Under the pieces are notes generated by a model, which saw only the letters and a program-made list of their open reading frames with translations, searched no databases and was not told where the DNA came from. From Methanoculleus sp. UBA303 (GTDB taxonomy: Archaea; Halobacteriota; Methanomicrobia; Methanomicrobiales; Methanoculleaceae), in the NCBI GenBank assembly GCA_002501655.1, contig DANY01000011.1:1-34386 (forward strand): DNA of 34,386 nt, written 5' to 3'. This document shows, piece by piece, positions 1 to 8,060 of this stretch. Position 1 is the first letter of the stretch. Every line of letters begins with the position of its first letter. Made by a program: the position numbers and the translations under genes.

Positions 1-519
1 CCCAAGATGGGCCGGTAACCCCCCCCCCGCCCGGCCCCCCCCCCCGTCCCCGGGGCGGGGGCAGTCAAGGTGATAGCCGGGAGGAAGCCGTGCCCGGGCG
101 TACCCCGGAGTATGACCTCCTGGAGCAGGTGTGCGAGATCCGATGGTGCTCTCTGGTTGTACTACATATTGAGAATCGATGCACTAGTGCATCGATTCCA
201 AACCAACAGACCATATCTGGCCTTCGTTCCATCCCACACATAGCGCTCCTCTCCATCCCCCACCCCACCCGGCCTCCGGTTCTCCTCCCCACGGTCCACT
301 GTACTGGGCTTTACTCTCCTCCTTTTACTGTTCTGAGAGTTTGCAGTCGAAGACCCTGATCTGGATGAGGGGATGGGTTCCCTCCCAATGACTGCCGCCG
401 CAGGCAGTGCCCCGGCAGGCGCTGCCAGGCCCCCACAGGCTGGTGGCGTTGCCGCTACCGACCGCATGCCCCGGAAGGGGCGTGGGGAAGCGCCTGTCCC
501 CCCGCACCCCCGCCAAAAA
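1..519. other. Intergenic, C-rich and repeat-bearing, no gene seen
   Basis: No ORF here looks like a protein; the short ones are GC-rich read-throughs. The stretch opens with long C runs (about 20-50). Positions 54-102 match two segments near 9046-9096 and 9196-9243 that share GGGGGCAGT, then GATA, then AAGCCGT and CCCGGG. Positions 271-300 resemble 8874-8910. A 6-bp stem hairpin lies at 391-408. The region is downstream of the minus-strand gene at 520-1500 and holds no obvious T-tract terminator for it. Confidence 0.6.
173..198. repeat. 26-bp perfect palindrome, apparent junction of two repeat-element ends
   Basis: Positions 173-198 are a perfect palindrome with half-site GAATCGATGCACT. The left half with its flank (ATTGAGAATCGATGCA) recurs at 9306-9321. 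The right half with its flank (CTAGTGCATCGATTCCAAA) recurs at 8814-8832 and is followed in both places by a near-identical stretch reading GACCATATC-GGCCTTCG. The palindrome therefore looks like the right end of one element abutting the left end of another, rather than an isolated operator. Confidence 0.7.
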
Positions 520-1500
520 CTACGCAGCCCCTCCGCCTGCCCGTTCCGTGCAGGCACCCCTGAGTGCGTAGAGCAGCCCACCGTAGCCGAGGCTGACAGC
601 GACGACATAAATGATCGTCCCGAGCAGGGGGATGAAGATGAGGATCTGCAGGATCACAAACCCCAGGATGAAGATTCCCGCACGCCCCGGCCTCCACCCT
701 GTCCGTGAAGTGATGACATCCCCAAGGGCGTATGCGACAAAGAGCGACGAGAGCATCAGGGCAACGATGAAGAGCAGCCCGCCGACGAGGGCGAGAGGGA
801 GACCGATGATGGTGACGGCGACGATGAGGAGGATGATCGCCGATATGATGATCGCAAAGAACCCTACAACCGCGAGGACGACTGGGCTCCCCTCAACCTG
901 CCGGACCACCGCTGCGAACGGGTCGGGAAAGAACCTGATGAGGAGGAGCCCGAGGATGAGGAACCCGATCGCGGCGAGCACCGAGAAGAGACCGGGGACC
1001 GGCGATGTCGGTTCCCGCTCTTCGTAGGTCACGTTCCCGGCCGTGCCGGTGTTGTTGAAGGTCTCGCTCGATACTGTCAGGTTGCGCAGGACCGATCCCG
1101 CGTTGGTGACGTCTCCTGCACTGATCACGGCATCCCGCCGGATGACAGTATCTCTTCCGATCCGGACCGTGCCCCCGGTGATGAGGGCATTCGTCGCGTT
1201 CCCGTTCAGTTCGATATCGCCCCCGGCGGCGATCACCTTCCCACCGACATCGCCGTTGATGATCAGGGTGCCTCCCGCGGCGATGACGTCGCCGCGGACC
1301 GGCGCATTCACCGTCACCACGCCCCCGGCGACCGTCAGGCTATCAACGGGGGCACTGACGGTCACGGATCCCCCCGACGCTATCACGTCGTCGGGAATGG
1401 GGGTCTCGATCCGTGGCTGGTCCCCACCGAGGAATGTGAGTGCCTGGGCTCCGGATGGGATGAGCAGCAGACCGAGGATGATCACTGCCAGATGCTTCAT
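520..1500 (-). CDS. Secreted bactofilin-like beta-helix protein with C-terminal membrane domain
   Basis: This 326-residue protein starts at the ATG at 1500, because residues 1-20 (MKHLAVIILGLLLIPSGAQA) form a clean signal peptide; an in-frame upstream extension to 1626 is unlikely. Residues about 35-155 are a run of short, regularly spaced hydrophobic/glycine turns (VIASGG, TVAGG, VIAAGG, VIAAGGD, LITGG) typical of the polymer-forming bactofilin-type beta-helix. Residues about 170-320 hold five or so membrane segments rich in I, L, V and F, broken by PDPF and a GDVITSRTGWRPGR loop. The beta-helix is therefore predicted outside the membrane, anchored by the C-terminal bundle. Proteins of this layout are common in methanogens and haloarchaea and have no established function. 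No operon partner is apparent. Confidence 0.75.
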   Translation of the reverse strand: MKHLAVIILGLLLIPSGAQALTFLGGDQPRIETPIPDDVIASGGSVTVSAPVDSLTVAGGVVTVNAPVRGDVIAAGGTLIINGDVGGKVIAAGGDIELNGNATNALITGGTVRIGRDTVIRRDAVISAGDVTNAGSVLRNLTVSSETFNNTGTAGNVTYEEREPTSPVPGLFSVLAAIGFLILGLLLIRFFPDPFAAVVRQVEGSPVVLAVVGFFAIIISAIILLIVAVTIIGLPLALVGGLLFIVALMLSSLFVAYALGDVITSRTGWRPGRAGIFILGFVILQILIFIPLLGTIIYVVAVSLGYGGLLYALRGACTERAGGGAA

Positions 1501-1780
1501 GGGGGGAGAGAGAACGCTCTCCCTCAAAAAGGTTCGTGCGGGGGAGAATGGTGATAGAGAGACGTTGCTCTGCGGCCGGTAAGAAGGCTTACGGGCCAGG
1601 TTCGCCCGGGTAGCATCCAGACTCATTCCAGAACGGTAGCCGCAGCCCGGATGCTGGAGATTTCAGACCCTTCCCGTGCGCCGGTGAGGCGGTATCAGGG
1701 ATTGGCCTGCCTGCCTTCCCGGCCCTTCAGCCGGAGAGACCTCTTCTACCATTCAAGAGGCGTAGTGGGCCTTGTACCCG

Positions 1781-2413
1781 TTACACCAGTTTCGCAAGGC
1801 GGCTCTTGAGTTCCGAGATTGCCTCGGCCTTTCCGGGAAGATCCGACTCCTGGATCGAACGGATATTCTCCTCGACCGACGTTGCGAGCCACTCATTCGG
1901 GACGCCGGATGCCGGAAAGAGTTCCTGCCACTCGTCGGACCCGAAGGGGATGACCTTGACCAGTTTTCCAAGTATGTTCCACTCGACAACCCGATAGTCC
2001 TCTCCGGTACTGGTATCCTCGACCTGTATCGATCGGTCCTCGTTGCACCTGAGAACCCGACCGTGGATGACGTAGACACTCACCTCATTCTTGTCGGTGA
2101 AGGTGATCTGGACCACGTCACCCGGCTGCGGACTCTCGGGCACCATATAGAGGGTGATATCACCCGGGTACATCAGGTCAGGCTCGTACCTATCTGCAAT
2201 ACCTATGTACCCGGTGTCGGAGACGTAGAGCCGGAGGTACTCCTGGTAGAACTTCCGGACGATCCAGTAGACTGCTCCCGGATGCGTCTCGGCCAGTTTC
2301 AGGAGGAGATTGTGGATAGCGCTCGGGATGCTCTCCGGCCGCTCCAGCACCTCACGCGCCAGCCTCTCGTACGCTTCTACAACCCCGGTTTCGGTCTGCG
2401 TTGCCTCTGCCAT
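1781..2413 (-). CDS. Conserved archaeal protein with signal-peptidase-like (S24/S26) beta fold, catalytic serine apparently absent
   Basis: The start is the ATG at 2413 (MAEATQTETG); 210 residues. Residues about 1-60 are helical and charged (AYERLAREVLERPESIPSAIHNLLLKLAE). Residues about 80-170 follow the order of blocks seen in archaeal signal peptidase I: YEPDLMYPGDI, then PQPGDVVQI, then a strand ending VIHGRVL, then VVEWNILGKLVKVIPFG. In true peptidases the first block reads S-M-x-P and supplies the nucleophilic serine; here the equivalent is R-Y-E-P. There is also no N-terminal membrane anchor. The C-terminus (IRSIQESDLPGKAEAISELKSRLAKLV) is helical. I infer a non-proteolytic relative of the fold, with function unknown. 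The fold assignment is by eye and moderate; the reading frame is secure. Confidence 0.65.
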   Translation of the reverse strand: MAEATQTETGVVEAYERLAREVLERPESIPSAIHNLLLKLAETHPGAVYWIVRKFYQEYLRLYVSDTGYIGIADRYEPDLMYPGDITLYMVPESPQPGDVVQITFTDKNEVSVYVIHGRVLRCNEDRSIQVEDTSTGEDYRVVEWNILGKLVKVIPFGSDEWQELFPASGVPNEWLATSVEENIRSIQESDLPGKAEAISELKSRLAKLV

Positions 2414-2582
2414 ACTAACAACCCCGCCGCATAGTACCGGTGGTAGGATAAAAGTGTTCCTCCGTTTTTTCCTGGTGAGTCGTCCGGCCCGGCCTCCATG
2501 TCCAACCCCCGCACCGGCCCGAGAGAGAAGAAACCGCCGATCACCGGCTCCCGGGTGCGTGCGGGACGCCGGGAGGAGAGAT

Positions 2583-2597
2583 CTATAAATGCTTATA
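2583..2597 (+). promoter_or_regulatory. TATA promoter for the gene at 2636
   Basis: CTATAAATGCTTATA lies about 40-50 bases before the ATG at 2636. A transcript starting about 25 bases downstream would have a short leader containing a GAGG ribosome-binding site at 2624-2627. Confidence 0.55.
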
Positions 2598-2635
2598 TTC
2601 GACCGTGACCATACAGTAAAGCAGAGGATATTGAT

Positions 2636-3067
2636 ATGGGTGGCATAAAGAATTCTACGTATCTTGATGTCAAGAAGGCCCTTGCCCGGCGGTTTTCTCC
2701 CCTGGACGGGTGGCAGTTTGCATGGTATCCCACCTACGGCAGTGTGCAGCCGGAATGTATGCTCTCCCGCCGGGTCGCCGGCAGGACCGAGCGGGTGCTC
2801 GTGAGCGTAAAGATGGCCTCCGAGGTCCCGAAGGATACCGTCGAGGAACTTCAGGGCCAGTGCCGGACGCTTGCCGCAAGTGACGTTAACGTTGATAAGG
2901 CAGTTCTGGTCGTGCCCGGCGGGGCGAACGTCTCCAGAGTCCCTGATGGGATCGATATCCTGGAGATGGGCAACTGGCAGGTCGTCGACGGCCGCATTGC
3001 CTGGTCGAAGAACATCGAGCGCAGCGAGTTCATTCAGGAAGAACGTGCAAAGAGGGGTCTGGCGTAA
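2636..3067 (+). CDS. Conserved hypothetical protein, possibly a nuclease-like alpha/beta fold
   Basis: A 143-residue soluble protein with a convincing start: TATA box at 2583-2597 and GAGG 8 bases before the ATG. No signal peptide or membrane segment. Residues about 45-110 alternate strand-helix-strand (RVLVSVKMASEVPKDTVEELQGQCRTL, then VDKAVLVVPGGANVSRVPDGIDILEM). This is the pattern of restriction-endonuclease-like folds that sense or cut DNA, but I cannot find a complete PD-(D/E)xK motif: SVK occupies the place of ExK. I do not recognise the family. It diverges from the gene at 1781-2413 and is followed by T-tracts that probably end its transcript. Confidence 0.65.
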   Translation: MGGIKNSTYLDVKKALARRFSPLDGWQFAWYPTYGSVQPECMLSRRVAGRTERVLVSVKMASEVPKDTVEELQGQCRTLAASDVNVDKAVLVVPGGANVSRVPDGIDILEMGNWQVVDGRIAWSKNIERSEFIQEERAKRGLA

Positions 3068-3088
3068 AACGCCGGCACCCTTCATAAC

Positions 3089-3109
3089 GTTTTTACAGCA
3101 ACCTTTTTG
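3089..3109 (+). terminator. T-tract terminator after the gene at 2636-3067
   Basis: Two T5 tracts (3090-3094 and 3104-3108) fall 20-40 bases after the stop codon. Archaeal RNA polymerase terminates at such U-tracts without needing a hairpin. Confidence 0.5.
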
Positions 3110-3110
3110 T

Positions 3111-3660
3111 GGGCTCTCAACCGGAGAGTGAGAGGACCTCACACCTTTGGGACTTGAACTCCCGCCTGGCCGGCCTGCTCCCGGCAATCCTGGATATTTC
3201 AGGCGGATTAGGCGGCGCTCTCATAGATGAGAGATTTTACCGGGAGCCGGACCCACATCCGCCGTGCAGGATCTTCACCGTCCGGCGCGGCCTTTATTCC
3301 CGGGCCCGTAGCGTCTGTTTTCAGGCAAAGGGTCGATCCGGTAGATCCAATGTGTAGATGCGTGACACAGAAAAGGTATATAGGAGAACGTTGACGTCTC
3401 CAGCGTGGATACCTGGATCGGTATTCCGTGATGCGCAGGGGCCACCCATCCTCGGTTCACAGCCGGATGACGCACCCCACGTGCCCGGAGACATGACGAT
3501 CCGGGCTTTGGGACTGTAAATGCGTTGCGTTGTGCCTTCGGTCTTCAACAGGGAGGTGAAGGGAAGAAGCAGGCGACTCCGGCACCCGGGACCGGGGCAC
3601 GCCGTTTCCCGGATGTAGAAAGAGCCGGCACGAACCGGGAGCGCAGAGGCCCCGGTCGGG
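3111..3660. other. Non-coding stretch with hairpins and an orphan promoter
   Basis: No credible ORF in 550 bases. Contents: a self-complementary CTCTCAT-AG-ATGAGAG at 3218-3233; a strong plus-strand TATA box near 3377; and a 7-bp stem GCCCGGA/TCCGGGC at 3483-3506 followed by TTT. A GGGACTTGAACTCCC string near 3149-3163 superficially resembles a tRNA T-arm on the minus strand, but no cloverleaf forms around it. Confidence 0.5.
3369..3384 (+). promoter_or_regulatory. Strong BRE/TATA promoter with no annotated gene downstream
   Basis: The string AGAAAAGGTATATAGG has a purine-rich BRE followed by TATATAG. Transcription would start near 3405 and run toward the 3' end of polB, where no plus-strand gene exists. 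It could drive a small RNA ending at the 3483-3506 hairpin. Confidence 0.4.
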
Positions 3661-6108
3661 TCACATCCCGAAGTCGAAGAGCGTCGTCCGTGTCGGATCG
3701 ACGTCGTGCCAGTCCCACCCGAGCGGCTCGATGATCCTTGAAATGGGACTCTTGAGCGTCTTTTCAAGCATCGTCTCCCAGTCGACGACGAACTCGGGCG
3801 GCACCTGGTCGGCGTACTCGAAACAGACCACGTCCGTCCTCGGGTACTTCGCCGTGACGGTCTTTATGTAGACACGCTTCGGCTTGCTGCCCCGCTTGAA
3901 GTCGGTCCCGAGGTATTCGTTTGAATACTTGGCGCCCCGGATATGGGCGTCGTCGTTCTCGTAACTGTCCAGGTTCTTCCCGATACCGCCCGGGATGCCG
4001 GTCTCGTCGAGAGAGTACTCCCCGCGGCGGTACTGCCTGATGACGTTGCGCAGGTAGGCCTGCACGTCCTCGAACGCATCCCCGCGGAGGATCATCTCGA
4101 TGACGTCGCGTTGCACCTCCCGGGTGATCTGCGGCGAGTCGCTCCGCCGGATCTCGAACCCGACGACGTCGACTTCGTCGACGTCCTTGCCCTCCTTCCA
4201 GACCAGGTGCCCCGCGTAGCGCTTCTTCTTGCCTGCCTGGAAGAAGCGGCGGTAGACCTTCTCGAACTTGATGGAGAAGTAATGCGTATCGGCGCCGAGT
4301 TCGCTCCTGGCAAAGTCGCCGTAACTCGCGTTCAGCCGGGCCTCGATCGCCCTTGCCTTTGCGATGGTCTCCTCAAGGTTCCCGGGTGGGACCTGGACCA
4401 TGCAGGAGTCGGTGTCGCCGTAGAGGACCGTGTAGCCGAGATCGGTGATGATATCGCGGGTGTGCCTGATGATCGCCCGCCCGACCGACGTGACGGCCGA
4501 CCCGATCTCGCGGTCGTAGAGCCTGAACCGGGTGTAGCCCGAGACCCCGTAGTAGGAGTTCATGATCACCTTCAGGACGTTCTGCTGGAGGTCATAGAGG
4601 ACGTACTCCGGCGACCCGAAGGGATACTGGTTGCGGAGGCGTTTGCGGTCGTCCCGCTCCACGAGGAGTTCCGAGATGATGCTCCGCGTCAGCCCGTCCG
4701 GCTCCCGGGAGAACCGGATGCCGTTTGGCGCCCGCAGTTCGCCGTCCGGGTTCTTCGTCTCGGGCGATGCGTTGATCGTCATCATCGCCATCGGGTAGAG
4801 CGATTTGAGGTCCAGGACCACAATGTTCTCCCGGAGGCCGGTGGCGGGCTCAAAGACAGTCGCCCCCTCGAACTCGTCCCCGGCAGAGAACCCCTTCGAG
4901 GGGAGGACAAACATGCCCGACGCCTTCCGCAGAACGTATATATCGATGACGTTGGATGAGTTCAGCGTCCGATCGAGCGGGCACCCGACATACCGGGCGA
5001 TCTCCCGGTAGAACTCAATGATGTTGTTCTTTTTGTCGATCCCGACGCAGAGCTCGACGTCCCGGCAGTTGTACGCCACGAGCCGTGCCGGGTCCGACCG
5101 CCAGAGTTCGGTGATCGTGCCGCTGTAGCGGACCTTCGTCTCGCCGAGTTCATCCTCGGCGACGGCATCGAGCCGGTAGGACTCCTTCTGGGCCTGGTGC
5201 ATCTTCCGGTAGGCGCCGAGGAGGTCGAAGATCGACCTTCCTCTGACTGCGTTTCGCGTGGTCTGCCCCGGGAGGCGCGCGAGATCCTCGCCCCGGAGGC
5301 CGAGCGCTGCCATCCGCTGCAGGATGTAGGGGATATCGAACTCCACGAAGTTCCAGCCCGAGAGGATGTCCGGGTCACGCTCCCTGATGTAGCCGACGAG
5401 CCCCCGGAGCATCGCCACCTCGTCCGGGTACCGGATGACCCGGTGCTGCTCGTGGATACGAAGTCCTGGGTCATCGACGGGCGCATCGCCCGGCACCCCG
5501 CCGGGCTGCCAGAGGAGAGTCGTATAGTCCCCGTCAAACGAGTCCCAGCAGGTGACGCATACGATTGGATCCCGCTCGGGCTCAGGGAAACCCTGCTCGT
5601 CCACGCACTCGATATCCATGATGCAGGTGCGCGCGGGAGCTGCGATCTCGGACGGCGCGAGTTCGCGGTAATCGATCACGGTGGTGCCGGCGGGAAGTTC
5701 CATGCCAGCACGGAGACCGCAGTCTATCATGAACCGGGTGGCGAACGGGATGTCCGCCTCGAAATGCTGGTAGCGGTCGCGGACGTCGCGAACGTCGCCG
5801 GGGCGCCGGGTGTAGAGGCGCCGGAGTGCCTCGCCCTGGATGGAGCGGTAGGTCGTGCCGGGCTCCAGATCGACCTCCGGTGGGACATGTTTTTCATCGA
5901 CCTGGCTCGCGGGCGCGTAGAAGTAGGGGCGAAAGCCGGTCACATCGACCCGGACAGCCCTTCCGGTGACGTCCCGGCCGAAGATGTGGATGACCGGTAT
6001 ATCAACACCGACGCTGTACTCCACCTGGTGGATGCCGATCCGGACCCTCCCGAAGTCTTCCAGGGTGGTCGGAGCGCTCATGCGGGACTCCAGAACTCGA
6101 TCAGCCAT
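3661..6108 (-). CDS. polB: Family B replicative DNA polymerase
   Basis: This 815-residue polymerase has the 3'-5' exonuclease and polymerase domains in the usual order. Exo I is DIECVDEQGF near residue 165, Exo II NFVEFDIPYI, and Exo III YNCRDVELC. Polymerase motif A is DLKSLYPMAM, motif B region NSYYGVSGY, and motif C YGDTDS with both catalytic aspartates. The C-terminus TTLFDFGM resembles a PCNA-binding PIP box. Length matches euryarchaeal PolB. I chose the ATG at 6108 because GCAGGAG precedes it by about 8 bases; a further 61 codons are open upstream but lie inside mdh. Start and mdh stop overlap by 8 bases (ATGGCTGA), so the two genes are translationally coupled. No intein is present in the motif A or C regions where archaeal polymerases often carry them. 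Confidence 0.96.
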   Translation of the reverse strand: MADRVLESRMSAPTTLEDFGRVRIGIHQVEYSVGVDIPVIHIFGRDVTGRAVRVDVTGFRPYFYAPASQVDEKHVPPEVDLEPGTTYRSIQGEALRRLYTRRPGDVRDVRDRYQHFEADIPFATRFMIDCGLRAGMELPAGTTVIDYRELAPSEIAAPARTCIMDIECVDEQGFPEPERDPIVCVTCWDSFDGDYTTLLWQPGGVPGDAPVDDPGLRIHEQHRVIRYPDEVAMLRGLVGYIRERDPDILSGWNFVEFDIPYILQRMAALGLRGEDLARLPGQTTRNAVRGRSIFDLLGAYRKMHQAQKESYRLDAVAEDELGETKVRYSGTITELWRSDPARLVAYNCRDVELCVGIDKKNNIIEFYREIARYVGCPLDRTLNSSNVIDIYVLRKASGMFVLPSKGFSAGDEFEGATVFEPATGLRENIVVLDLKSLYPMAMMTINASPETKNPDGELRAPNGIRFSREPDGLTRSIISELLVERDDRKRLRNQYPFGSPEYVLYDLQQNVLKVIMNSYYGVSGYTRFRLYDREIGSAVTSVGRAIIRHTRDIITDLGYTVLYGDTDSCMVQVPPGNLEETIAKARAIEARLNASYGDFARSELGADTHYFSIKFEKVYRRFFQAGKKKRYAGHLVWKEGKDVDEVDVVGFEIRRSDSPQITREVQRDVIEMILRGDAFEDVQAYLRNVIRQYRRGEYSLDETGIPGGIGKNLDSYENDDAHIRGAKYSNEYLGTDFKRGSKPKRVYIKTVTAKYPRTDVVCFEYADQVPPEFVVDWETMLEKTLKSPISRIIEPLGWDWHDVDPTRTTLFDFGM

Positions 6109-6967
6109 CGAATCTCCTGCAGAGGCCCTGCACAAACGCTCCTGCCTCTGCCATCTTCGCATCCTCCCACGGGTCGAGGTCCCACTCCTCGATGCTGAGG
6201 ATACCCTCACGGCCGATCCGGGCAGGGACACCGAGCGAGCAGCCGGAGAGGCCGTATTCGCCGTCAAGCACGCATGAGCAGGAGAGCACATCGCGCCGGT
6301 CGTCGAGGATCGCCCGTATCAGCATGACGATGTGATACGCAGGGCCAAAGACCGTGCCGCCCTTGCCGCGGATCACCTCCATGCTCGCCCCGCGCATACG
6401 GGAGAGGATCGCTTCCCGCTCCTCGACGCCGACATCGGCGCCGGTCTTCGAGAAGAGCGGCACCTGATGCTCGCCGTGCTCGCCGAGCACCCAGGCGGGG
6501 CCCGGGATCCCCGCCTCGCGGAGGAGGCAGGCAAGCCGGCCGCTATCGAGCTGGCCGCCAAAACCGATGCACCGCTGCCGGTCGATACCCATCATCTTCC
6601 AGAGGCCGTAGTTGTTCGCGTCCATCGGGTTCGTAATAGTGATGACGACACCCCCAAATCCACGCAGGTGTCTGCCGCAACGCTTTACCACCGGGACATT
6701 GGCATCGAGGAGGTCGGCCCGGGTCTTGATATCAGGCGTCCTCGGTGTCCCTGCCGCAAAGATGAAGATATCGGCATTCCGCATCGCCGCCGTATCGGTG
6801 GAGACCGTGACATCGATACCCGTGTGCTGCAGGTCGAGCACCTGTGCCCGGAGGACGGGCTCATACGCGTCGTAGAGGATGATCTCATCAGCGAGGCCAA
6901 GCGCGGCGGAGAGGAATGCCGTCTCGCCCCCCACCTTTCCTACGCCTAAGATTGCGAGCGAGGTCAT
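6101..6967 (-). CDS. mdh: Malate dehydrogenase (lactate/malate dehydrogenase superfamily)
   Basis: A 288-residue NAD(P)-dependent oxidoreductase that interconverts malate and oxaloacetate, feeding the incomplete reductive TCA branch of methanogens. The start at 6967 puts the Rossmann motif GVGKVG at residue 8. Other family marks are ILYDAYE (coenzyme-binding acidic residue), AAGTPRTPDIKTRADLL (substrate loop with arginines), TNPMDANNYGLWK, FGGQLDSGRL (substrate arginine) and LGEHGEHQVPLFSK with the catalytic histidine. It is somewhat shorter than bacterial MDH. The arginine in the substrate loop favours malate over lactate, but that call is by family, not proof. It is transcribed with polB, which begins inside its last codons, and diverges from pyrD. 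Confidence 0.85.
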   Translation of the reverse strand: MTSLAILGVGKVGGETAFLSAALGLADEIILYDAYEPVLRAQVLDLQHTGIDVTVSTDTAAMRNADIFIFAAGTPRTPDIKTRADLLDANVPVVKRCGRHLRGFGGVVITITNPMDANNYGLWKMMGIDRQRCIGFGGQLDSGRLACLLREAGIPGPAWVLGEHGEHQVPLFSKTGADVGVEEREAILSRMRGASMEVIRGKGGTVFGPAYHIVMLIRAILDDRRDVLSCSCVLDGEYGLSGCSLGVPARIGREGILSIEEWDLDPWEDAKMAEAGAFVQGLCRRFDG

Positions 6968-7118
6968 AGTATATCGGTCCTGTGTGTGGATAGCGGTAAA
7001 AGACTGTGCGCGTGAATGGCCCTGCTGCACGGAGAATAACGGTCCGGCAGGAAAAAGGGACGTCATGCCGTCTTCCGTTCCGGTATCCGGGCTCCGAAGA
7101 GCGGAGCATATCTTCCTT

Positions 7119-7150
7119 CTTTATTATACTTGGCGCGAGGGTATAATAAT
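7119..7150 (+). promoter_or_regulatory. Tandem TATA boxes ahead of pyrDK
   Basis: TTTATTATA (7120-7128) and TATAATAAT (about 7142-7150) both precede the pyrD ATG at 7173. The first would give a leader of about 20 bases, the second a leaderless message. A 6-bp stem hairpin (GCTCCG/CGGAGC, 7091-7107) lies just upstream. Confidence 0.5.
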
Positions 7151-7172
7151 ACCTCACTCCCACCTCTTTTCA

Positions 7173-8060
7173 ATGGTTACGCTTTATCCAGGCCCAATCG
7201 ATCTCGGCGGCATCCGGCTGAAGAACCATCTCTTGCTGGCGGCCGGCATCCTTGGAACCACCGGGGCGTCGCTCGCCCGTCTCCTGCACAACGGTGCAGG
7301 CGGTGTAGTCACGAAATCCATCGGCCCGAGCCCGAAGGAGGGCCATCCCGGACCCTGCCTGATCGTCGTCGACGGCGGCATCATCAACGCCATGGGCCTC
7401 CCGAACCCCTCGGCCGCGTTCGTGGACGAACTGGCCGGTCTCGCGGGCGAGCCGGTGATCGTCAGTATATTTGGGGGTTCCCCCGAAGAGTTCCGGACGG
7501 TCGCCGGATGGTTTGCCGGCACGGCGTCCGGGCTCGAGTTGAACCTCTCCTGCCCCCACGCGGAGGGCTATGGGGCGGCTATCGGGAGCGACCCGGTCCT
7601 GGTGGAGGAGTGCACGAGGGCGGTTGCCTCCCTCGGTCTCCCGACCTGGGTGAAACTCACCCCGAACGTCGCCGATATCGCCGATATCGGGGCAGCCGCG
7701 GAACGCGGTGGGGCGGATGCGATCGTTGCGGTCAACACGCTGAAGGCGATGCGGATATCGACGGCTCTCCGCCGGCCGGTGCTCGGGAACCGCTTCGGCG
7801 GGCTCTCCGGGAAGGCTATCTTCCCGGTCGCCGTCCGATGCGTCTACGACCTCTACGAAGCGTGCTCCATCCCGATCATCGGGTGCGGCGGTGTCTCCAC
7901 CGCCGATAACGTCGTCGAGATGATGATGGCGGGAGCAAGCGCCGTCGAGATCGGGAGCGCTGTCATCGACGATATCGGTATATTTAGCGCGATCGCAAAG
8001 GACCTCTACAGCCGCGACGGCATCGATGCTCGCGACATCGTGGGGTGTGCTCATGAATGA
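7173..8060 (+). CDS. pyrD: Dihydroorotate dehydrogenase, class 1B catalytic subunit
   Basis: This 295-residue FMN enzyme oxidises dihydroorotate to orotate in pyrimidine synthesis. The catalytic-loop cysteine sits in NLSCPHAEG, the form seen in class 1B enzymes; other marks are KSIGPSPKEGHPGP, NAMGLPNPS, WVKLTPNVADI, and the FMN phosphate-binding GCGGVSTADN and GASAVEIGSA. The start at 7173 follows two TATA boxes and gives the family's usual N-terminus (VTLYPGPIDLGGIRLKN). Much longer upstream reading into the mdh side is open but not meaningful. It overlaps pyrK by 8 bases (ATGAATGA), consistent with a PyrD2-PyrK2 heterotetramer made from one message. Confidence 0.95.
   Translation: MVTLYPGPIDLGGIRLKNHLLLAAGILGTTGASLARLLHNGAGGVVTKSIGPSPKEGHPGPCLIVVDGGIINAMGLPNPSAAFVDELAGLAGEPVIVSIFGGSPEEFRTVAGWFAGTASGLELNLSCPHAEGYGAAIGSDPVLVEECTRAVASLGLPTWVKLTPNVADIADIGAAAERGGADAIVAVNTLKAMRISTALRRPVLGNRFGGLSGKAIFPVAVRCVYDLYEACSIPIIGCGGVSTADNVVEMMMAGASAVEIGSAVIDDIGIFSAIAKDLYSRDGIDARDIVGCAHE

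Noticed and set aside
1..60. C-runs as a functional structure (such as i-motif or G-quadruplex)
   Set aside because: They could fold so in vitro, but nothing nearby suggests a role and the stretch is at the window edge.
3140..3215. Minus-strand tRNA suggested by GGGAGTTCAAGTCCC
   Set aside because: The T-arm stem is broken and no acceptor, D or anticodon stem can be drawn around it.
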